A program made the position numbers and the translations under genes. A DNA stretch of 32,063 nucleotides from Flavobacterium sp. GTDB lineage: Bacteria > Bacteroidota > Bacteroidia > Flavobacteriales > Flavobacteriaceae. Below are positions 1-8,608 of the stretch, one piece after another (position 1 is the first letter of the stretch; every line of letters begins with the position of its first letter). The notes beneath the pieces are model-generated. The model was not told where the DNA came from. It saw only the letters and a list, made by a program, of their open reading frames with translations, and did not search any database. The stretch covers positions 1 through 32,063 of the forward strand of contig JACMOK010000095.1 of the NCBI GenBank assembly GCA_014378065.1, written 5' to 3'.

Positions 1-158
1 GATCCGCGATTTTGCATGGCAACTTTTTACAAAATTCCACCCATTTTAGCAATCCAAATTCAGAGTTGTGCCATCAATGCTGAAAATAGTATAAAATTAT
101 CCGCCACCACCTCATTTGGCTTACGGACAATTCGACTAAACAGACCGACGCCGTTTTT

Positions 159-192
159 AAAAGCAGGGCTAGTTTTTATTCTAGATTCCTGC
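159..192 (-). terminator. Possible weak terminator after the AsmA-like gene
   Basis: On the minus strand, just past the AsmA-like stop codon, GCAGG (192-188) can pair with CCTGC (167-163), with an inner CTAG/CTAG pair and an A-rich loop, followed by four T. The stem is interrupted and the T tract is short, so this is tentative. The rest of 1-206 shows no gene I can support. Confidence 0.3.
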
Positions 193-206
193 CACGAAAG
201 CCTAAC

Positions 207-2702
207 TTAATCTGTACTTTTTTTTTCTTCCAATTGGGTTTTCTTGCTAACCAATTTGATTTTTACTTTGTTGTCTTGGCCGTCTGTCGCCTGAAGTCGG
301 AGTACCAGACCACGTTCGCGTCGTTTGGCCAGCAGCTCGGGATCACTGATGTTTTTATCCTTTTCGGGATTTCGAAGCGGAAGACTGATATTGATACTGG
401 TTCCTGTTCCAAAAGAATAGAGCCCTTCGATATCCATATTTAGAAGGCTGGTATTGATCTGCATAGGTCTAATGGTTACTTTATCTCCGGCGAGCACCAG
501 CTTTCCGGCAAGATCTTGAAAAGTAATTCGGTTTAAATTGCGATTTGGAAAGGCGTATTTTCCGATTTTTCGAATTGGGTCAAAATTAAGCAGTGCCCCA
601 TCGTTGAGTTCAAAATCGACATTTCCTAAAATCGTATTGGGAACCAATTGTCCGTTGTCCAAAATTTTTCCCGACAATCCCGATCGGGCTGACAGCTGAC
701 CTGTTAGGTTATTGTACTGCATCGATTGCATGCCAAAATTGTCAAACGCATAGAAGAATTTACTAACATCAACATGGTTTACCTCGGTTTGAATCTCGTA
801 GCGGTTTACTTTTCCCATTTGTTGTAGCATGCCCTTGAAGTTAATAATCCCGCCGGAATTCAGAAGTCCGCCATTTTTGAGTATAATTTGGGAATTGGCA
901 AGCAATAGGTCTGCCCTGACGCGACTCGCAATAAACTTGTGGTAAAGTAATTTCTCCACTCGCAACGACATCGTTACTTGACATTTATCGAACAGCAGGT
1001 TGAGGTCGTCTGTAAAATCGGCATTTTTCCTTTTCTTCTTCGAAGGCGTCTTGGTTACTTTTCTGGCGCTTAGGAATTCAATAAACTCTGCCAAGTGAAT
1101 TTCCGGACTATTGATTTTCCAATTCAACACCACTTTTTCAGGGGCCGTGTAATACAAATTAAGAAAATTTCCGATTTTGCCCTCCATATTGATACTGCTT
1201 CTGCCGCTTTGCACGTGGATGTTACTGATCAATAGATCGTCGTTTTTAAATTCGAGTAAAACGCTCGCTTTACTAAACCGAAGTTTCCGCGGCGCATATT
1301 CGACAGTTCCTTCGTTCACCGCTACTGTTCCTGTTACAATGGGTTTAGTCAAGGTATAATTGATGATATCTGCATTAAAAATCAGGTCGACATCTGCAGT
1401 TCCTTTGGTAAATTTGAACAACTGTGGATCGATGATATTGCCGAGTTTTTCTAACGGAAATGTTGATTTAAAATCGCCTTTTGCAATTGGATTTTCAAGA
1501 TTGAGGATGGCAGCTTGTTTCATTCTGATTGGCATACCGGCATATTGACCTTCAAAATTTTGAAATAAAATACCCGAATTTGCATCATTATAGCCGTTTT
1601 CACGGACGTAATTATTGGTGAAAATTCCGGTAAAACTGCAATTGGTCAGCAAGCCACCAGGGGTATCAATTTCATTGTCTTTGATTTTGGCATTGACAAG
1701 AATAAACGGATCGCCTTCTTCATCAAAATTACCCGAAATATCACAACGTACCCCAATTGGATTTTTTAAATTAAATCGGTCTAAGCGTGAATAAATATTG
1801 GGTGTGAGCAAATGGGAAGCATTTTTCCATAAAATTTCGTCGTTTACAATGTGAAAGACGTAATCGTTAGTATTGGCGGTTGTCTTTTGGAATTCGGCAG
1901 CAATAGTGAACTCTTCTCCGCCAATATCCATGGTATTGGGCAGGATGGTAATCCTTTTTTTTGCGGCTTCAAATGCTACTTGTAAATCGCCATTTATAGT
2001 TTTTTCTTTAATGAAACTGCCTTTTAGAGTGCTAAATGCAAGACTTTTGACGAGTGCATTGACGTGCAAAGCTGCTGTCCAATTACCAGCATCAAAATTC
2101 ATTTTACCATCGATACTTCGGATTACAAACTGGAATAACTTATGCCGGCGCTGATTGTCAATCGTAAAACTTACATTTTGTAGTTCAAACTTTTTGAGTT
2201 CGGGATAGGCCGCGTCGTCGTTTTCGACATTTTGCTTTGTTTTAAAAATGTTTGCATTACTGTAACCATCAATTGCGGTGAATAAGTTTACTGTCGCGTT
2301 GCTGATATTAATTTTGTTGATCTCAACTGTACCACGAATAAAAGCTAACGTATTAATGGCAATATCAAAGTCTTCCGCCTGAAGAAATGTTTTCTGGTGC
2401 GCCGCAAACATCGTATCTCGCAGGATCACCTTGCGAAGGTGTAGCGATATTCTAGGAAAACTCCCGAAAAAGGTAGGCTCCATACTTTGAATAGAAATAG
2501 TCCCGTTGAGATTTTCGTTAAGATTTTCTGTAACCATGGCCAAAACCTGTTGCTTGTGGCTATTGATGTACCAAAATAATGAAATGAAAAATACAACTTG
2601 CAACAGTATTAAAACGACCAACGCACGCAAAGAGAACCGCACCCATTTGGGCCAATTTTTTTGGATCGTTGCTGATTTAAGTTTTTGGTATTGTTGCTTC
2701 AT
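207..2702 (-). CDS. AsmA-like membrane-anchored envelope protein
   Basis: An 831-residue protein with one N-terminal membrane segment (about residues 25-48) after a basic stretch, followed by a long region rich in short beta strands and few cysteines. This is the layout of AsmA-family proteins, which in Gram-negative bacteria are anchored in the inner membrane, span the periplasm and are linked to lipid transport or outer-membrane assembly. The region after the membrane segment (LNENLNGTISIQSMEPTF) is the typical AsmA start, where an amphipathic helix is followed by a strand reading roughly 'G.I.I..'. A lysine/arginine-rich insert (KTPSKKKRKN) lies near residue 545. The ATG is preceded by no upstream in-frame alternative that would add a recognisable domain. 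It is on the same strand as the downstream-lying mutase gene but 167 bases and a terminator separate them, so it is probably its own unit. The specific cargo is unknown. Confidence 0.8.
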   Translation of the reverse strand: MKQQYQKLKSATIQKNWPKWVRFSLRALVVLILLQVVFFISLFWYINSHKQQVLAMVTENLNENLNGTISIQSMEPTFFGSFPRISLHLRKVILRDTMFAAHQKTFLQAEDFDIAINTLAFIRGTVEINKINISNATVNLFTAIDGYSNANIFKTKQNVENDDAAYPELKKFELQNVSFTIDNQRRHKLFQFVIRSIDGKMNFDAGNWTAALHVNALVKSLAFSTLKGSFIKEKTINGDLQVAFEAAKKRITILPNTMDIGGEEFTIAAEFQKTTANTNDYVFHIVNDEILWKNASHLLTPNIYSRLDRFNLKNPIGVRCDISGNFDEEGDPFILVNAKIKDNEIDTPGGLLTNCSFTGIFTNNYVRENGYNDANSGILFQNFEGQYAGMPIRMKQAAILNLENPIAKGDFKSTFPLEKLGNIIDPQLFKFTKGTADVDLIFNADIINYTLTKPIVTGTVAVNEGTVEYAPRKLRFSKASVLLEFKNDDLLISNIHVQSGRSSINMEGKIGNFLNLYYTAPEKVVLNWKINSPEIHLAEFIEFLSARKVTKTPSKKKRKNADFTDDLNLLFDKCQVTMSLRVEKLLYHKFIASRVRADLLLANSQIILKNGGLLNSGGIINFKGMLQQMGKVNRYEIQTEVNHVDVSKFFYAFDNFGMQSMQYNNLTGQLSARSGLSGKILDNGQLVPNTILGNVDFELNDGALLNFDPIRKIGKYAFPNRNLNRITFQDLAGKLVLAGDKVTIRPMQINTSLLNMDIEGLYSFGTGTSINISLPLRNPEKDKNISDPELLAKRRERGLVLRLQATDGQDNKVKIKLVSKKTQLEEKKSTD

Positions 2703-2817
2703 ACTATTTTACGTTGTGTAATTTACCAAAAAATGCTGACATTTTGCATGTTACAAACATACAAATCTGTAGCGGTATCCTTTTTCAAACTTTAATCAAA
2801 ACATTACAATATTTCCC

Positions 2818-2842
2818 AAAAAAAACCGACTAAAGCCGGTTT
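2818..2842 (-). terminator. Rho-independent terminator of the phosphohexose mutase gene
   Basis: Reading the minus strand, AAACCGGC (2842-2835) pairs with GTCGGTTT (2830-2823) with one G-U pair and a four-base loop, and the stem runs into a tract of eight T (2825-2818). It starts 28 bases after the mutase stop codon. Confidence 0.8.
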
Positions 2843-2869
2843 GATGCAAAATAGTTTTAAAAATGTGGG

Positions 2870-4258
2870 CTAAATTCCAGCGATGACTTTAATTTCTTCA
2901 ATAATAGTAAGGGCCAGATCATCGGCTTGCTTTTGCGTCCCAGCTTCGGTGTAAATTCTAATAATTGGTTCTGTATTTGATTTTCTTAAGTGTACCCAAT
3001 TTTGGGCGAAATCAATCTTAACACCATCAATGGTCGACATATCTTCGTGTCCATATTTTTGCGTCATTGCCTCTAATATCCCATCCACATCAATTTGTGG
3101 CGTCAGTTCAATTTTATTTTTACTCATGTAATATTGCGGATATGAAGCGCGCAACGCTGAAACTTTCATTTTTTTATGGGCCAGATGGGTTAAAAACAAA
3201 GCCACTCCAACCAGGCTATCGCGACCGTAATGCAACGCTGGATAAATAATTCCCCCGTTGCCTTCGCCGCCGATTATAGCATTATTTTGTTTCATCAACG
3301 CGACTACATTCACCTCTCCTACTGCGCTGGCTTCATAATTTCCTAGATGAAGCTTTGTAACATCTCGCAAAGCACGTGAAGACGACATATTGGAAACCGT
3401 ATTGCCAGGCGTTTTACTTAATACATAATCGGCACAAGCTACCAAAGTATACTCCTCACCAAACATTTCGCCATCTTCACAAATAAAAGCGAGACGGTCT
3501 ACATCAGGATCAACTACTATTCCCAAATCTGCTTTTTCTTTGACAACCAATTCAGAAATATCGGTCAGGTGTTCTTTTAAAGGTTCTGGATTGTGCGGAA
3601 AATGACCATTGGGCTCGCAATATAACTTTACTACTTCCACTCCCATTATTTCTAACAATTTTGGAATAATGATACCGCCCGACGAATTGACGCCGTCAAC
3701 AACCACTTTAAACCGCGCTGCTTTTACCGCTTCAATATCGACCAAAGGCAAACGCAAAACCTCGTCAATATGGATATCCATGTAGGCATCATTCAATGTG
3801 ATTTCTCCCAAATGATCAACTTCGGAAAAATCAAATGCTTCAGCCTCTGCTATTTCTAGAATTTTTGCGCCATCTGCTCCGCTTAAAAATTCTCCTTTGT
3901 TATTTAATAATTTCAGAGCATTCCACTGTTTCGGATTATGCGAAGCGGTCAGAATGATACCACCATCGGCATTTTCTAATGGTACCGCTACTTCGACCGT
4001 TGGCGTGGTAGATAGTCCCAAATCAATTACATTAATGCCCAAACCTAGTAACGTATTGGCCACGAGATTGTGAATCATTGGTCCAGAAATTCGCGCATCG
4101 CGACCGATAACCACGGTTAGTTTTTCTTTATTTGAATTATTTTTTAAAAAAGTGCCGTAGGCCGACGCAAATTTGACGGCATCGACAGGTGTTAAATTAT
4201 CTCCAACTTTACCACCGATTGTTCCGCGAATTCCTGAAATTGATTTGATTAACGTCAT
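2870..4258 (-). CDS. glmM: Phosphoglucosamine mutase (phosphohexose mutase family)
   Basis: A 462-residue alpha-D-phosphohexomutase. Visible signatures are the phosphoserine loop TASHNP with the catalytic Ser106, the metal-binding loop DPDVDR (residues 250-255), the sugar-binding EGNGG segment and the C-terminal phosphate-binding RKSNTEPIIR. Length fits the four-domain family (about 450-460). Bacteroidetes proteins of this type are usually assigned to GlmM, which converts glucosamine-6-phosphate to glucosamine-1-phosphate for UDP-GlcNAc, peptidoglycan and lipid A. The metal loop has Pro where classical GlmM has Gly (DGDADR), so a phosphomannomutase or phosphoglucomutase role cannot be excluded from sequence alone. 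It is transcribed divergently from the ACP phosphodiesterase gene, from a TAnnTTTG promoter, and ends at a strong terminator. Confidence 0.85.
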   Translation of the reverse strand: MTLIKSISGIRGTIGGKVGDNLTPVDAVKFASAYGTFLKNNSNKEKLTVVIGRDARISGPMIHNLVANTLLGLGINVIDLGLSTTPTVEVAVPLENADGGIILTASHNPKQWNALKLLNNKGEFLSGADGAKILEIAEAEAFDFSEVDHLGEITLNDAYMDIHIDEVLRLPLVDIEAVKAARFKVVVDGVNSSGGIIIPKLLEIMGVEVVKLYCEPNGHFPHNPEPLKEHLTDISELVVKEKADLGIVVDPDVDRLAFICEDGEMFGEEYTLVACADYVLSKTPGNTVSNMSSSRALRDVTKLHLGNYEASAVGEVNVVALMKQNNAIIGGEGNGGIIYPALHYGRDSLVGVALFLTHLAHKKMKVSALRASYPQYYMSKNKIELTPQIDVDGILEAMTQKYGHEDMSTIDGVKIDFAQNWVHLRKSNTEPIIRIYTEAGTQKQADDLALTIIEEIKVIAGI

Positions 4259-4293
4259 TTAAGCTGTAAGTTATAAATTGCAAAATAAGAATG

Positions 4294-4301
4294 CAAATAT
4301 A
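4294..4301 (-). promoter_or_regulatory. Promoter -7 element for the mutase gene
   Basis: On the minus strand this reads TATATTTG, an exact match to the Bacteroidetes -7 consensus TAnnTTTG, ending 35 bases before the ATG. No convincing -33 TTTG is seen. Confidence 0.55.
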
Positions 4302-4306
4302 ATGGT

Positions 4307-4343
4307 TGCTTAGAAATAAGCAGACATGACGCTGCTTTTTTTT
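4307..4343 (+). other. Terminator-like hairpin pair in a divergent intergenic region
   Basis: GCTTA-GAAA-TAAGC (4307-4320) is followed by AGCAG (4319-4323) and CTGCT (4332-4336) with an eight-base loop and eight T (4336-4343). The second hairpin has the shape of a plus-strand rho-independent terminator, yet no plus-strand gene lies upstream. It sits upstream of the mutase -7 element. Confidence 0.4.
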
Positions 4344-4420
4344 AGATATGGCAAGGAAAGTTTTATATATTTACGAAAGGCAAATGCCTGCTAACCTCAT
4401 GCTGTAGAAACTAAAAAGAA

Positions 4421-5005
4421 ATGAACTTCTTGGCGCACATCTATCTTTCCAACAACAACGACCTGATTAAAATTGGTAATTTTATGGCCGATGGTATTCG
4501 TGGTAAACACTACGAAGATTTGCCTATCGAGATTCAAAAGGGCATTGTTCTGCACCGCGCAATTGACAGTTTTACCGATATGCATCCGCTATTTCGTCAA
4601 AGCACCAAGCGATTGCACTTAAGATACCATCATTATGCTGGCGTAATTGTCGATATTTTCTACGATCATTTTCTGGCAAAGAATTGGTCGGACCATGCAG
4701 AAGAACAACTTGAAGATTTTGTAGCCCGTTTCTATCAGTCGCTTCAGGATCATTATGAACTGCTAACCGATAAAACAAAAGGGCTGATGCCTTATATGAT
4801 CCAAGACAATTGGTTGGTTAATTACCAATACAAAGAAGGCATTGCGAGAATCTTATTCCAAATGGACCGGCGCACGAAAAACAATTCAAAAATGCAATTT
4901 GCCATCGAAGAACTCGAACTATATTACAACGAATTTGAAACAGAATTTACATTATTTTTTGAAGACTTAAAAACCTTTTCAGCTCAAAAATTAGCCAGCT
5001 TATGA
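4421..5005 (+). CDS. acpH: Acyl carrier protein phosphodiesterase (AcpH/DUF479 family)
   Basis: A 194-residue protein aligning along its whole length with E. coli AcpH, which removes the 4'-phosphopantetheine arm from holo-ACP. It opens with MNFLAH as the E. coli enzyme does, then has GNFMADG (residues 19-25), HRAIDSFTD (45-53), a VDIFYDHFL segment and NWLVNY. These carry the conserved His and Asp residues expected of this HD-domain-like metal hydrolase. Start at the ATG is supported by this conserved N-terminus. The last bases overlap the next gene in an ATGA junction, implying translational coupling with the gamma-glutamyltransferase. A near-consensus -7 element (TATATTTA, 4366-4373) lies upstream. 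Some DUF479 members may have other substrates, so the family is certain but the substrate less so. Confidence 0.85.
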   Translation: MNFLAHIYLSNNNDLIKIGNFMADGIRGKHYEDLPIEIQKGIVLHRAIDSFTDMHPLFRQSTKRLHLRYHHYAGVIVDIFYDHFLAKNWSDHAEEQLEDFVARFYQSLQDHYELLTDKTKGLMPYMIQDNWLVNYQYKEGIARILFQMDRRTKNNSKMQFAIEELELYYNEFETEFTLFFEDLKTFSAQKLASL

Positions 5006-6672
5006 ATACAGCTCTGCTTTGCCTTTTTTGGTTTTCAATTACTACAATTCAAGCGCAAAGCGGCTTGGTCGTTTCTCGGGCGATGGTGGTTTCAGCAAGA
5101 GAAGAAGCCTCTCAAATTGGTAGTGATATTTTAAAAAAGGGAGGCAATGCTTTTGATGCTATGGTAGCCACAGAGCTTGCTTTAGCAGTGGCTTATCCAT
5201 TCGCCGGCAATATTGGCGGTGGCGGATTTATGGTTTATCGAAAAGCCAGCGGGGAAACTGGAGCCTTAGATTATCGAGAAAAAGCCCCGCTGGCGGCTGC
5301 TAAAAATATGTATTTGGACAATGATGGCAATGTAATTCCAAATCTGAGTGTGAATGGTGCAATGGCTATAGGAGTACCAGGAACGATTGCTGGCATTTTT
5401 TCCGTTCATGAAAAATTCGGAAAACTTCCTATTGAAATCATTATGGATCCCGTGATTGCCTTAGCAAACAGAGGTGTCGTCGTTACAACAAAACAGCAAA
5501 AGCAGTTGTTTACTTACCATGACGCTATCGTAAAAGTTAGCGGGAGTCAAACTTTGCTGGCAAAATCGTTTCATGTAGGAGACACGATAAAATATCCCGC
5601 TCTTGCCGCCACTTTGACACGCATTATGAAAAACGGGGCAGCCGAATTTTATGAAGGTGAAACTGCAAAAAAAATGGTGGCATTTGTTCAAAAGAATGGC
5701 GGCATTCTTACTTTAGACGACTTAAAAAAATATGAAGCCAAATGGCGCGAGCCCATTATTTTTAAATATAAAAAGTTGAAAATTATTTCGATGTCGCCAC
5801 CCTCCAGCGGCGGGATTACCTTAGAGCAAATTATGAAAATGGTGGCACCCTATCCTCTTTCAACATTTGGACACAATTCAGAAAAATCGATTCAGCTGCT
5901 CACCGAGGCAGAGCGTAGGGCTTACGCCGATAGAAATTACTTTTTGGGTGATCCAGATTTTGTAAAAATACCTAAAATTAGGATGGTTGCAAAAAAGTAT
6001 CTTAGACTACGCATGAAAAGTTTTGTGTGGGAAAGAGCCACGCTGTCTTCCGCAGTTTCGCATGGTGTGATTGCCACATCGGAAAGCAATGAAACGACAC
6101 ATTATTCGATTATCGATGCTTTTGGAAACGCGGTTTCAGTAACGACCACACTAAATGGCGCTTATGGTTCAAAGTTGTACTCGGATGAATTGGGTTTCTT
6201 TTTTAATAACGAAATGGACGATTTCAGCGCCAAGCCAGGTGTTCCTAACTCATACGGTTTGGTGGGCGCCGAAGCCAACAGTATCGCCCCCCAGAAGCGC
6301 ATGCTCAGTTCGATGACTCCAACGATCGTCGAGCGAGGCGGAAAGCTTTCTATGGTGTTGGGTTCCCCTGGCGGTTCCACCATTATCACTTCGGTTTTAC
6401 AAACCATTTTGAATGTATACGAATACCAAATGGGCATGCAAGAAGCGGTAACTGCCCCAAGATTTCACCACCAATGGTTGCCCGATGAAGTGATTTTTGA
6501 ACCCGACGTTTTTAAGAAAGATGTTATTCAAAATCTCCGGAAAAAAGGCTACATCATCAATGAGCAAAACACACCGGTCATCGGTAAAGTGGATGCTATT
6601 CTAATCTTACCAAACGGAGAACTGGAAGGTGGTGCAGACCCGAGAGGAGACGATAAAGCAATTGGTTATTAA
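5002..6672 (+). CDS. ggt: Gamma-glutamyltransferase (glutathione hydrolase), periplasmic
   Basis: A 556-residue precursor close to the family's usual 570-580. It begins with a signal peptide (hydrophobic core LLCLFWFSITTI, likely cut after QA near residue 19). The protein autocleaves before a threonine: TTHYS places the nucleophile at Thr366, giving a large subunit of about 345 residues and a small one of 191. Other conserved elements are DYREKAP, NNEMDDFSAKPGVPN, the oxyanion/substrate loop SSMTPT and GSPGGSTI, and PRFHHQWLPDE. The enzyme transfers or hydrolyses the gamma-glutamyl group of glutathione and related peptides in the periplasm. The ATG is within the stop codon overlap (ATGA) of the ACP phosphodiesterase gene. 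All catalytic motifs look intact. Confidence 0.95.
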   Translation: MNTALLCLFWFSITTIQAQSGLVVSRAMVVSAREEASQIGSDILKKGGNAFDAMVATELALAVAYPFAGNIGGGGFMVYRKASGETGALDYREKAPLAAAKNMYLDNDGNVIPNLSVNGAMAIGVPGTIAGIFSVHEKFGKLPIEIIMDPVIALANRGVVVTTKQQKQLFTYHDAIVKVSGSQTLLAKSFHVGDTIKYPALAATLTRIMKNGAAEFYEGETAKKMVAFVQKNGGILTLDDLKKYEAKWREPIIFKYKKLKIISMSPPSSGGITLEQIMKMVAPYPLSTFGHNSEKSIQLLTEAERRAYADRNYFLGDPDFVKIPKIRMVAKKYLRLRMKSFVWERATLSSAVSHGVIATSESNETTHYSIIDAFGNAVSVTTTLNGAYGSKLYSDELGFFFNNEMDDFSAKPGVPNSYGLVGAEANSIAPQKRMLSSMTPTIVERGGKLSMVLGSPGGSTIITSVLQTILNVYEYQMGMQEAVTAPRFHHQWLPDEVIFEPDVFKKDVIQNLRKKGYIINEQNTPVIGKVDAILILPNGELEGGADPRGDDKAIGY

Positions 6673-6682
6673 TTTTATATTA

Positions 6683-6713
6683 TCTGAAGGATAGTTCAAA
6701 AAAGCTAAATTTG
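6683..6713 (+). promoter_or_regulatory. Promoter for the ClC-family gene
   Basis: TCTG (6683-6686), 19 bases, then TAAATTTG (6706-6713), matching the Bacteroidetes TTTG-N19-TAnnTTTG layout with one mismatch in the -33 element. The ATG lies 24 bases after the -7 element. Confidence 0.6.
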
Positions 6714-6719
6714 CTTTTT
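6699..6719 (+). terminator. Hairpin with T tract after ggt, overlapping the next promoter
   Basis: AAAAAGC (6699-6705), seven-base loop TAAATTT, GCTTTTT (6713-6719). It is placed 26 bases after the ggt stop and has the terminal T run of a terminator, though the stem has only two G-C pairs. Its loop is the -7 element of the next gene. Confidence 0.4.
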
Positions 6720-6737
6720 CTAATTGAATCGTAAAAC

Positions 6738-8522
6738 ATGTTTAGAAAATACATTAATAAATTTGAAAACGGGATTGTTTGGAGTCAACAAAAGCTCACC
6801 AACAAACAATTTCTCTTTTTATCGAGTGTTTTGGTAGGCATCTCTGTCGCACTTGCCGTAATTGTGTTAAAAACCTTCGCGCACTGGGTATTCGCTTTTG
6901 CTACCTATCTGAATGGCATTTTAAAGTTGAGTTTCATCAATAGTATATTGCCAATAATCGGAATTTTGCTAACCGTATTTGTGGTAAAAAAAGTCTTGGG
7001 TGGTACCATTGAAAAAGGAACTTCGCAAATTCTGTATGCGGTCGCTAAAAATGCGAGTATCATACCTAAAAAACAAATGTATGCTCAGATCATTACCAGT
7101 TCGCTTACGGTGGGCCTTGGAGGATCCGCGGGACTGGAAAGTCCGATTGTCATAACAGGCGCGGCGTATGGTTCAAATTACGCCCAGAAGTATAAATTAA
7201 GTTATAAAGACCGAACGTTGCTTATCGGTTGTGGTGTGGCTGCCGGAATTGCCGCGGCCTTTAATGCTCCCATTGCCGGAGTTTTATTTGCTATTGAGGT
7301 ACTGTTGGTCGATGTGAGTATTTCTGCCTTTACGCCCATTATGATTGCCGCGGCAACCGGTGCTTTGGTGTCGGCCATTGCCTTAGACGAAACGATCTTA
7401 TTGTCATTTAAACAGCAGCAAACTTTCAATTACCATAACATTCCGTATTACCTTCTTTTGGGCTTATTGACAGGTTTTATTGCAGTCTATTATTCTAGGA
7501 ATTTTCAAAAAACAGAACGTTTTTTTGCGAGACTAAAACTTAAACCTTACAAAAAAGCATTATTCGGGGCCTCGATGTTAGCAGTCATTATCTTCGTGTT
7601 TCCTACCCTTTTTGGAGAGGGTTATGAAAGCATTAAAACGCTTTCTGAAAATGATCCGGGCAAGTTGTTAGAGAATACTTTATTTAGTGAATTTAGAGAC
7701 AATCCGTGGGTACTGTTGCTATTTGTCGGCGCAGCAATCATGCTCAAAGTCTTTGCTACCGGAATCACTTTGGGAAGCGGCGGTAACGGAGGTAATTTTG
7801 CCCCTTCGTTATTTTTAGGATCTTATGTTGGCTTTTTCTTTTCTAAATTATTGAATTTAACTGGATTGACCCAATTACCGGTCAGCAATTTTACGATGGT
7901 AGGGATGGCCGGAATTCTAAGTGGATTATTCCATGCGCCTTTGACCGCCATTTTTCTTATTGCAGAAATTACTGGAGGATATGATTTGATGATTCCGCTG
8001 ATGATCGTTTCTTCAATTGGTTTCGCCATCTCAAAAAAATTCGAAAGACATTCGCTCGATGTAAAAAATCTGGCCAAAAAAGGACATGCATTTACCAGCA
8101 ACAAAGACACGAATATTCTATCGACCTTAGAAACTGAAAAAATCATCCAAACCGATTACTTGACCATCTCATCCGGTGAAAATCTTGAAAAACTCGTAGA
8201 CTTGATCTCGCACTCCAACCAGGTGATTTTTGCCGTGGTCAATTTTGAAAAAGAATTGCAAGGCATTGTTCATTTTAATGATATTCGGGAAATCATTTTC
8301 AGTAATTTTAAAGTAAAATATACAACGGTTAAAGAAATTATGTCGGCACCGGGCGAAGTCGTTTATCCGACCGACAGTATGGAAACAGTAATGCATAAAT
8401 TTGAAAAGAGCAAAGCGGCATTTTTACCAGTTTTAAAAAATGATAAATACTATGGATTTATCTCAAAATCTGTTGCGCTTGAAGCCTACAGAGAAAAATT
8501 GAAATCACTTTCTATTGAATAA
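6738..8522 (+). CDS. ClC-family chloride channel/transporter with CBS pair
   Basis: A 594-residue protein with the ClC membrane domain (about residues 20-440, ten or more hydrophobic helices) and a cytosolic C-terminal pair of CBS modules (about 460-590), which usually sense nucleotides. Selectivity-filter motifs are visible: GLESP (132-136, variant of GREGP) with the gating glutamate at E134, NAPIAGVLFAIE (ending at E187), and GSGGNGGNFAP (346-356). The position matching the internal proton glutamate (E203 of E. coli ClC) is Val188, and the Ser-containing GSGIP motif appears replaced by GGTIEKG. Loss of the internal glutamate is known in channels and some exchangers, so whether this is a channel or an exchanger is open. 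It follows ggt with its own promoter. Confidence 0.92.
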   Translation: MFRKYINKFENGIVWSQQKLTNKQFLFLSSVLVGISVALAVIVLKTFAHWVFAFATYLNGILKLSFINSILPIIGILLTVFVVKKVLGGTIEKGTSQILYAVAKNASIIPKKQMYAQIITSSLTVGLGGSAGLESPIVITGAAYGSNYAQKYKLSYKDRTLLIGCGVAAGIAAAFNAPIAGVLFAIEVLLVDVSISAFTPIMIAAATGALVSAIALDETILLSFKQQQTFNYHNIPYYLLLGLLTGFIAVYYSRNFQKTERFFARLKLKPYKKALFGASMLAVIIFVFPTLFGEGYESIKTLSENDPGKLLENTLFSEFRDNPWVLLLFVGAAIMLKVFATGITLGSGGNGGNFAPSLFLGSYVGFFFSKLLNLTGLTQLPVSNFTMVGMAGILSGLFHAPLTAIFLIAEITGGYDLMIPLMIVSSIGFAISKKFERHSLDVKNLAKKGHAFTSNKDTNILSTLETEKIIQTDYLTISSGENLEKLVDLISHSNQVIFAVVNFEKELQGIVHFNDIREIIFSNFKVKYTTVKEIMSAPGEVVYPTDSMETVMHKFEKSKAAFLPVLKNDKYYGFISKSVALEAYREKLKSLSIE

Positions 8523-8584
8523 ATAAATCTATTGCTTTAACAAAAACTTCTAAAACGTAAAGGCGAAAAAACAAACCAAAATCT

Positions 8585-8592
8585 TACCTTTG
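8585..8592 (+). promoter_or_regulatory. Promoter -7 element for uvrA
   Basis: TACCTTTG is an exact match to TAnnTTTG and is followed by the common CA dinucleotide. The transcript would begin near 8599, leaving a leader of about ten bases before the ATG at 8609. This argues against the TTG at 8597 as the start codon. The -33 element is not evident. Confidence 0.6.
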
Positions 8593-8608
8593 CACTTTGC
8601 AAAAACTT

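Noticed and set aside
63..206. Frame of the AsmA-like gene stays open for 47 codons after its stop
   Set aside because: An open run of this length is expected often by chance, and the added sequence has no AsmA-like character, so read-through or a lost stop is not supported.
16..210. Small plus-strand open frame of 64 codons at the left edge
   Set aside because: No domain, no signal peptide and no promoter; it overlaps the tail of the AsmA-like gene region and looks like chance.
8597..8608. TTG as the uvrA start
   Set aside because: It overlaps the predicted transcription start; the ATG at 8609 gives the standard UvrA N-terminus.
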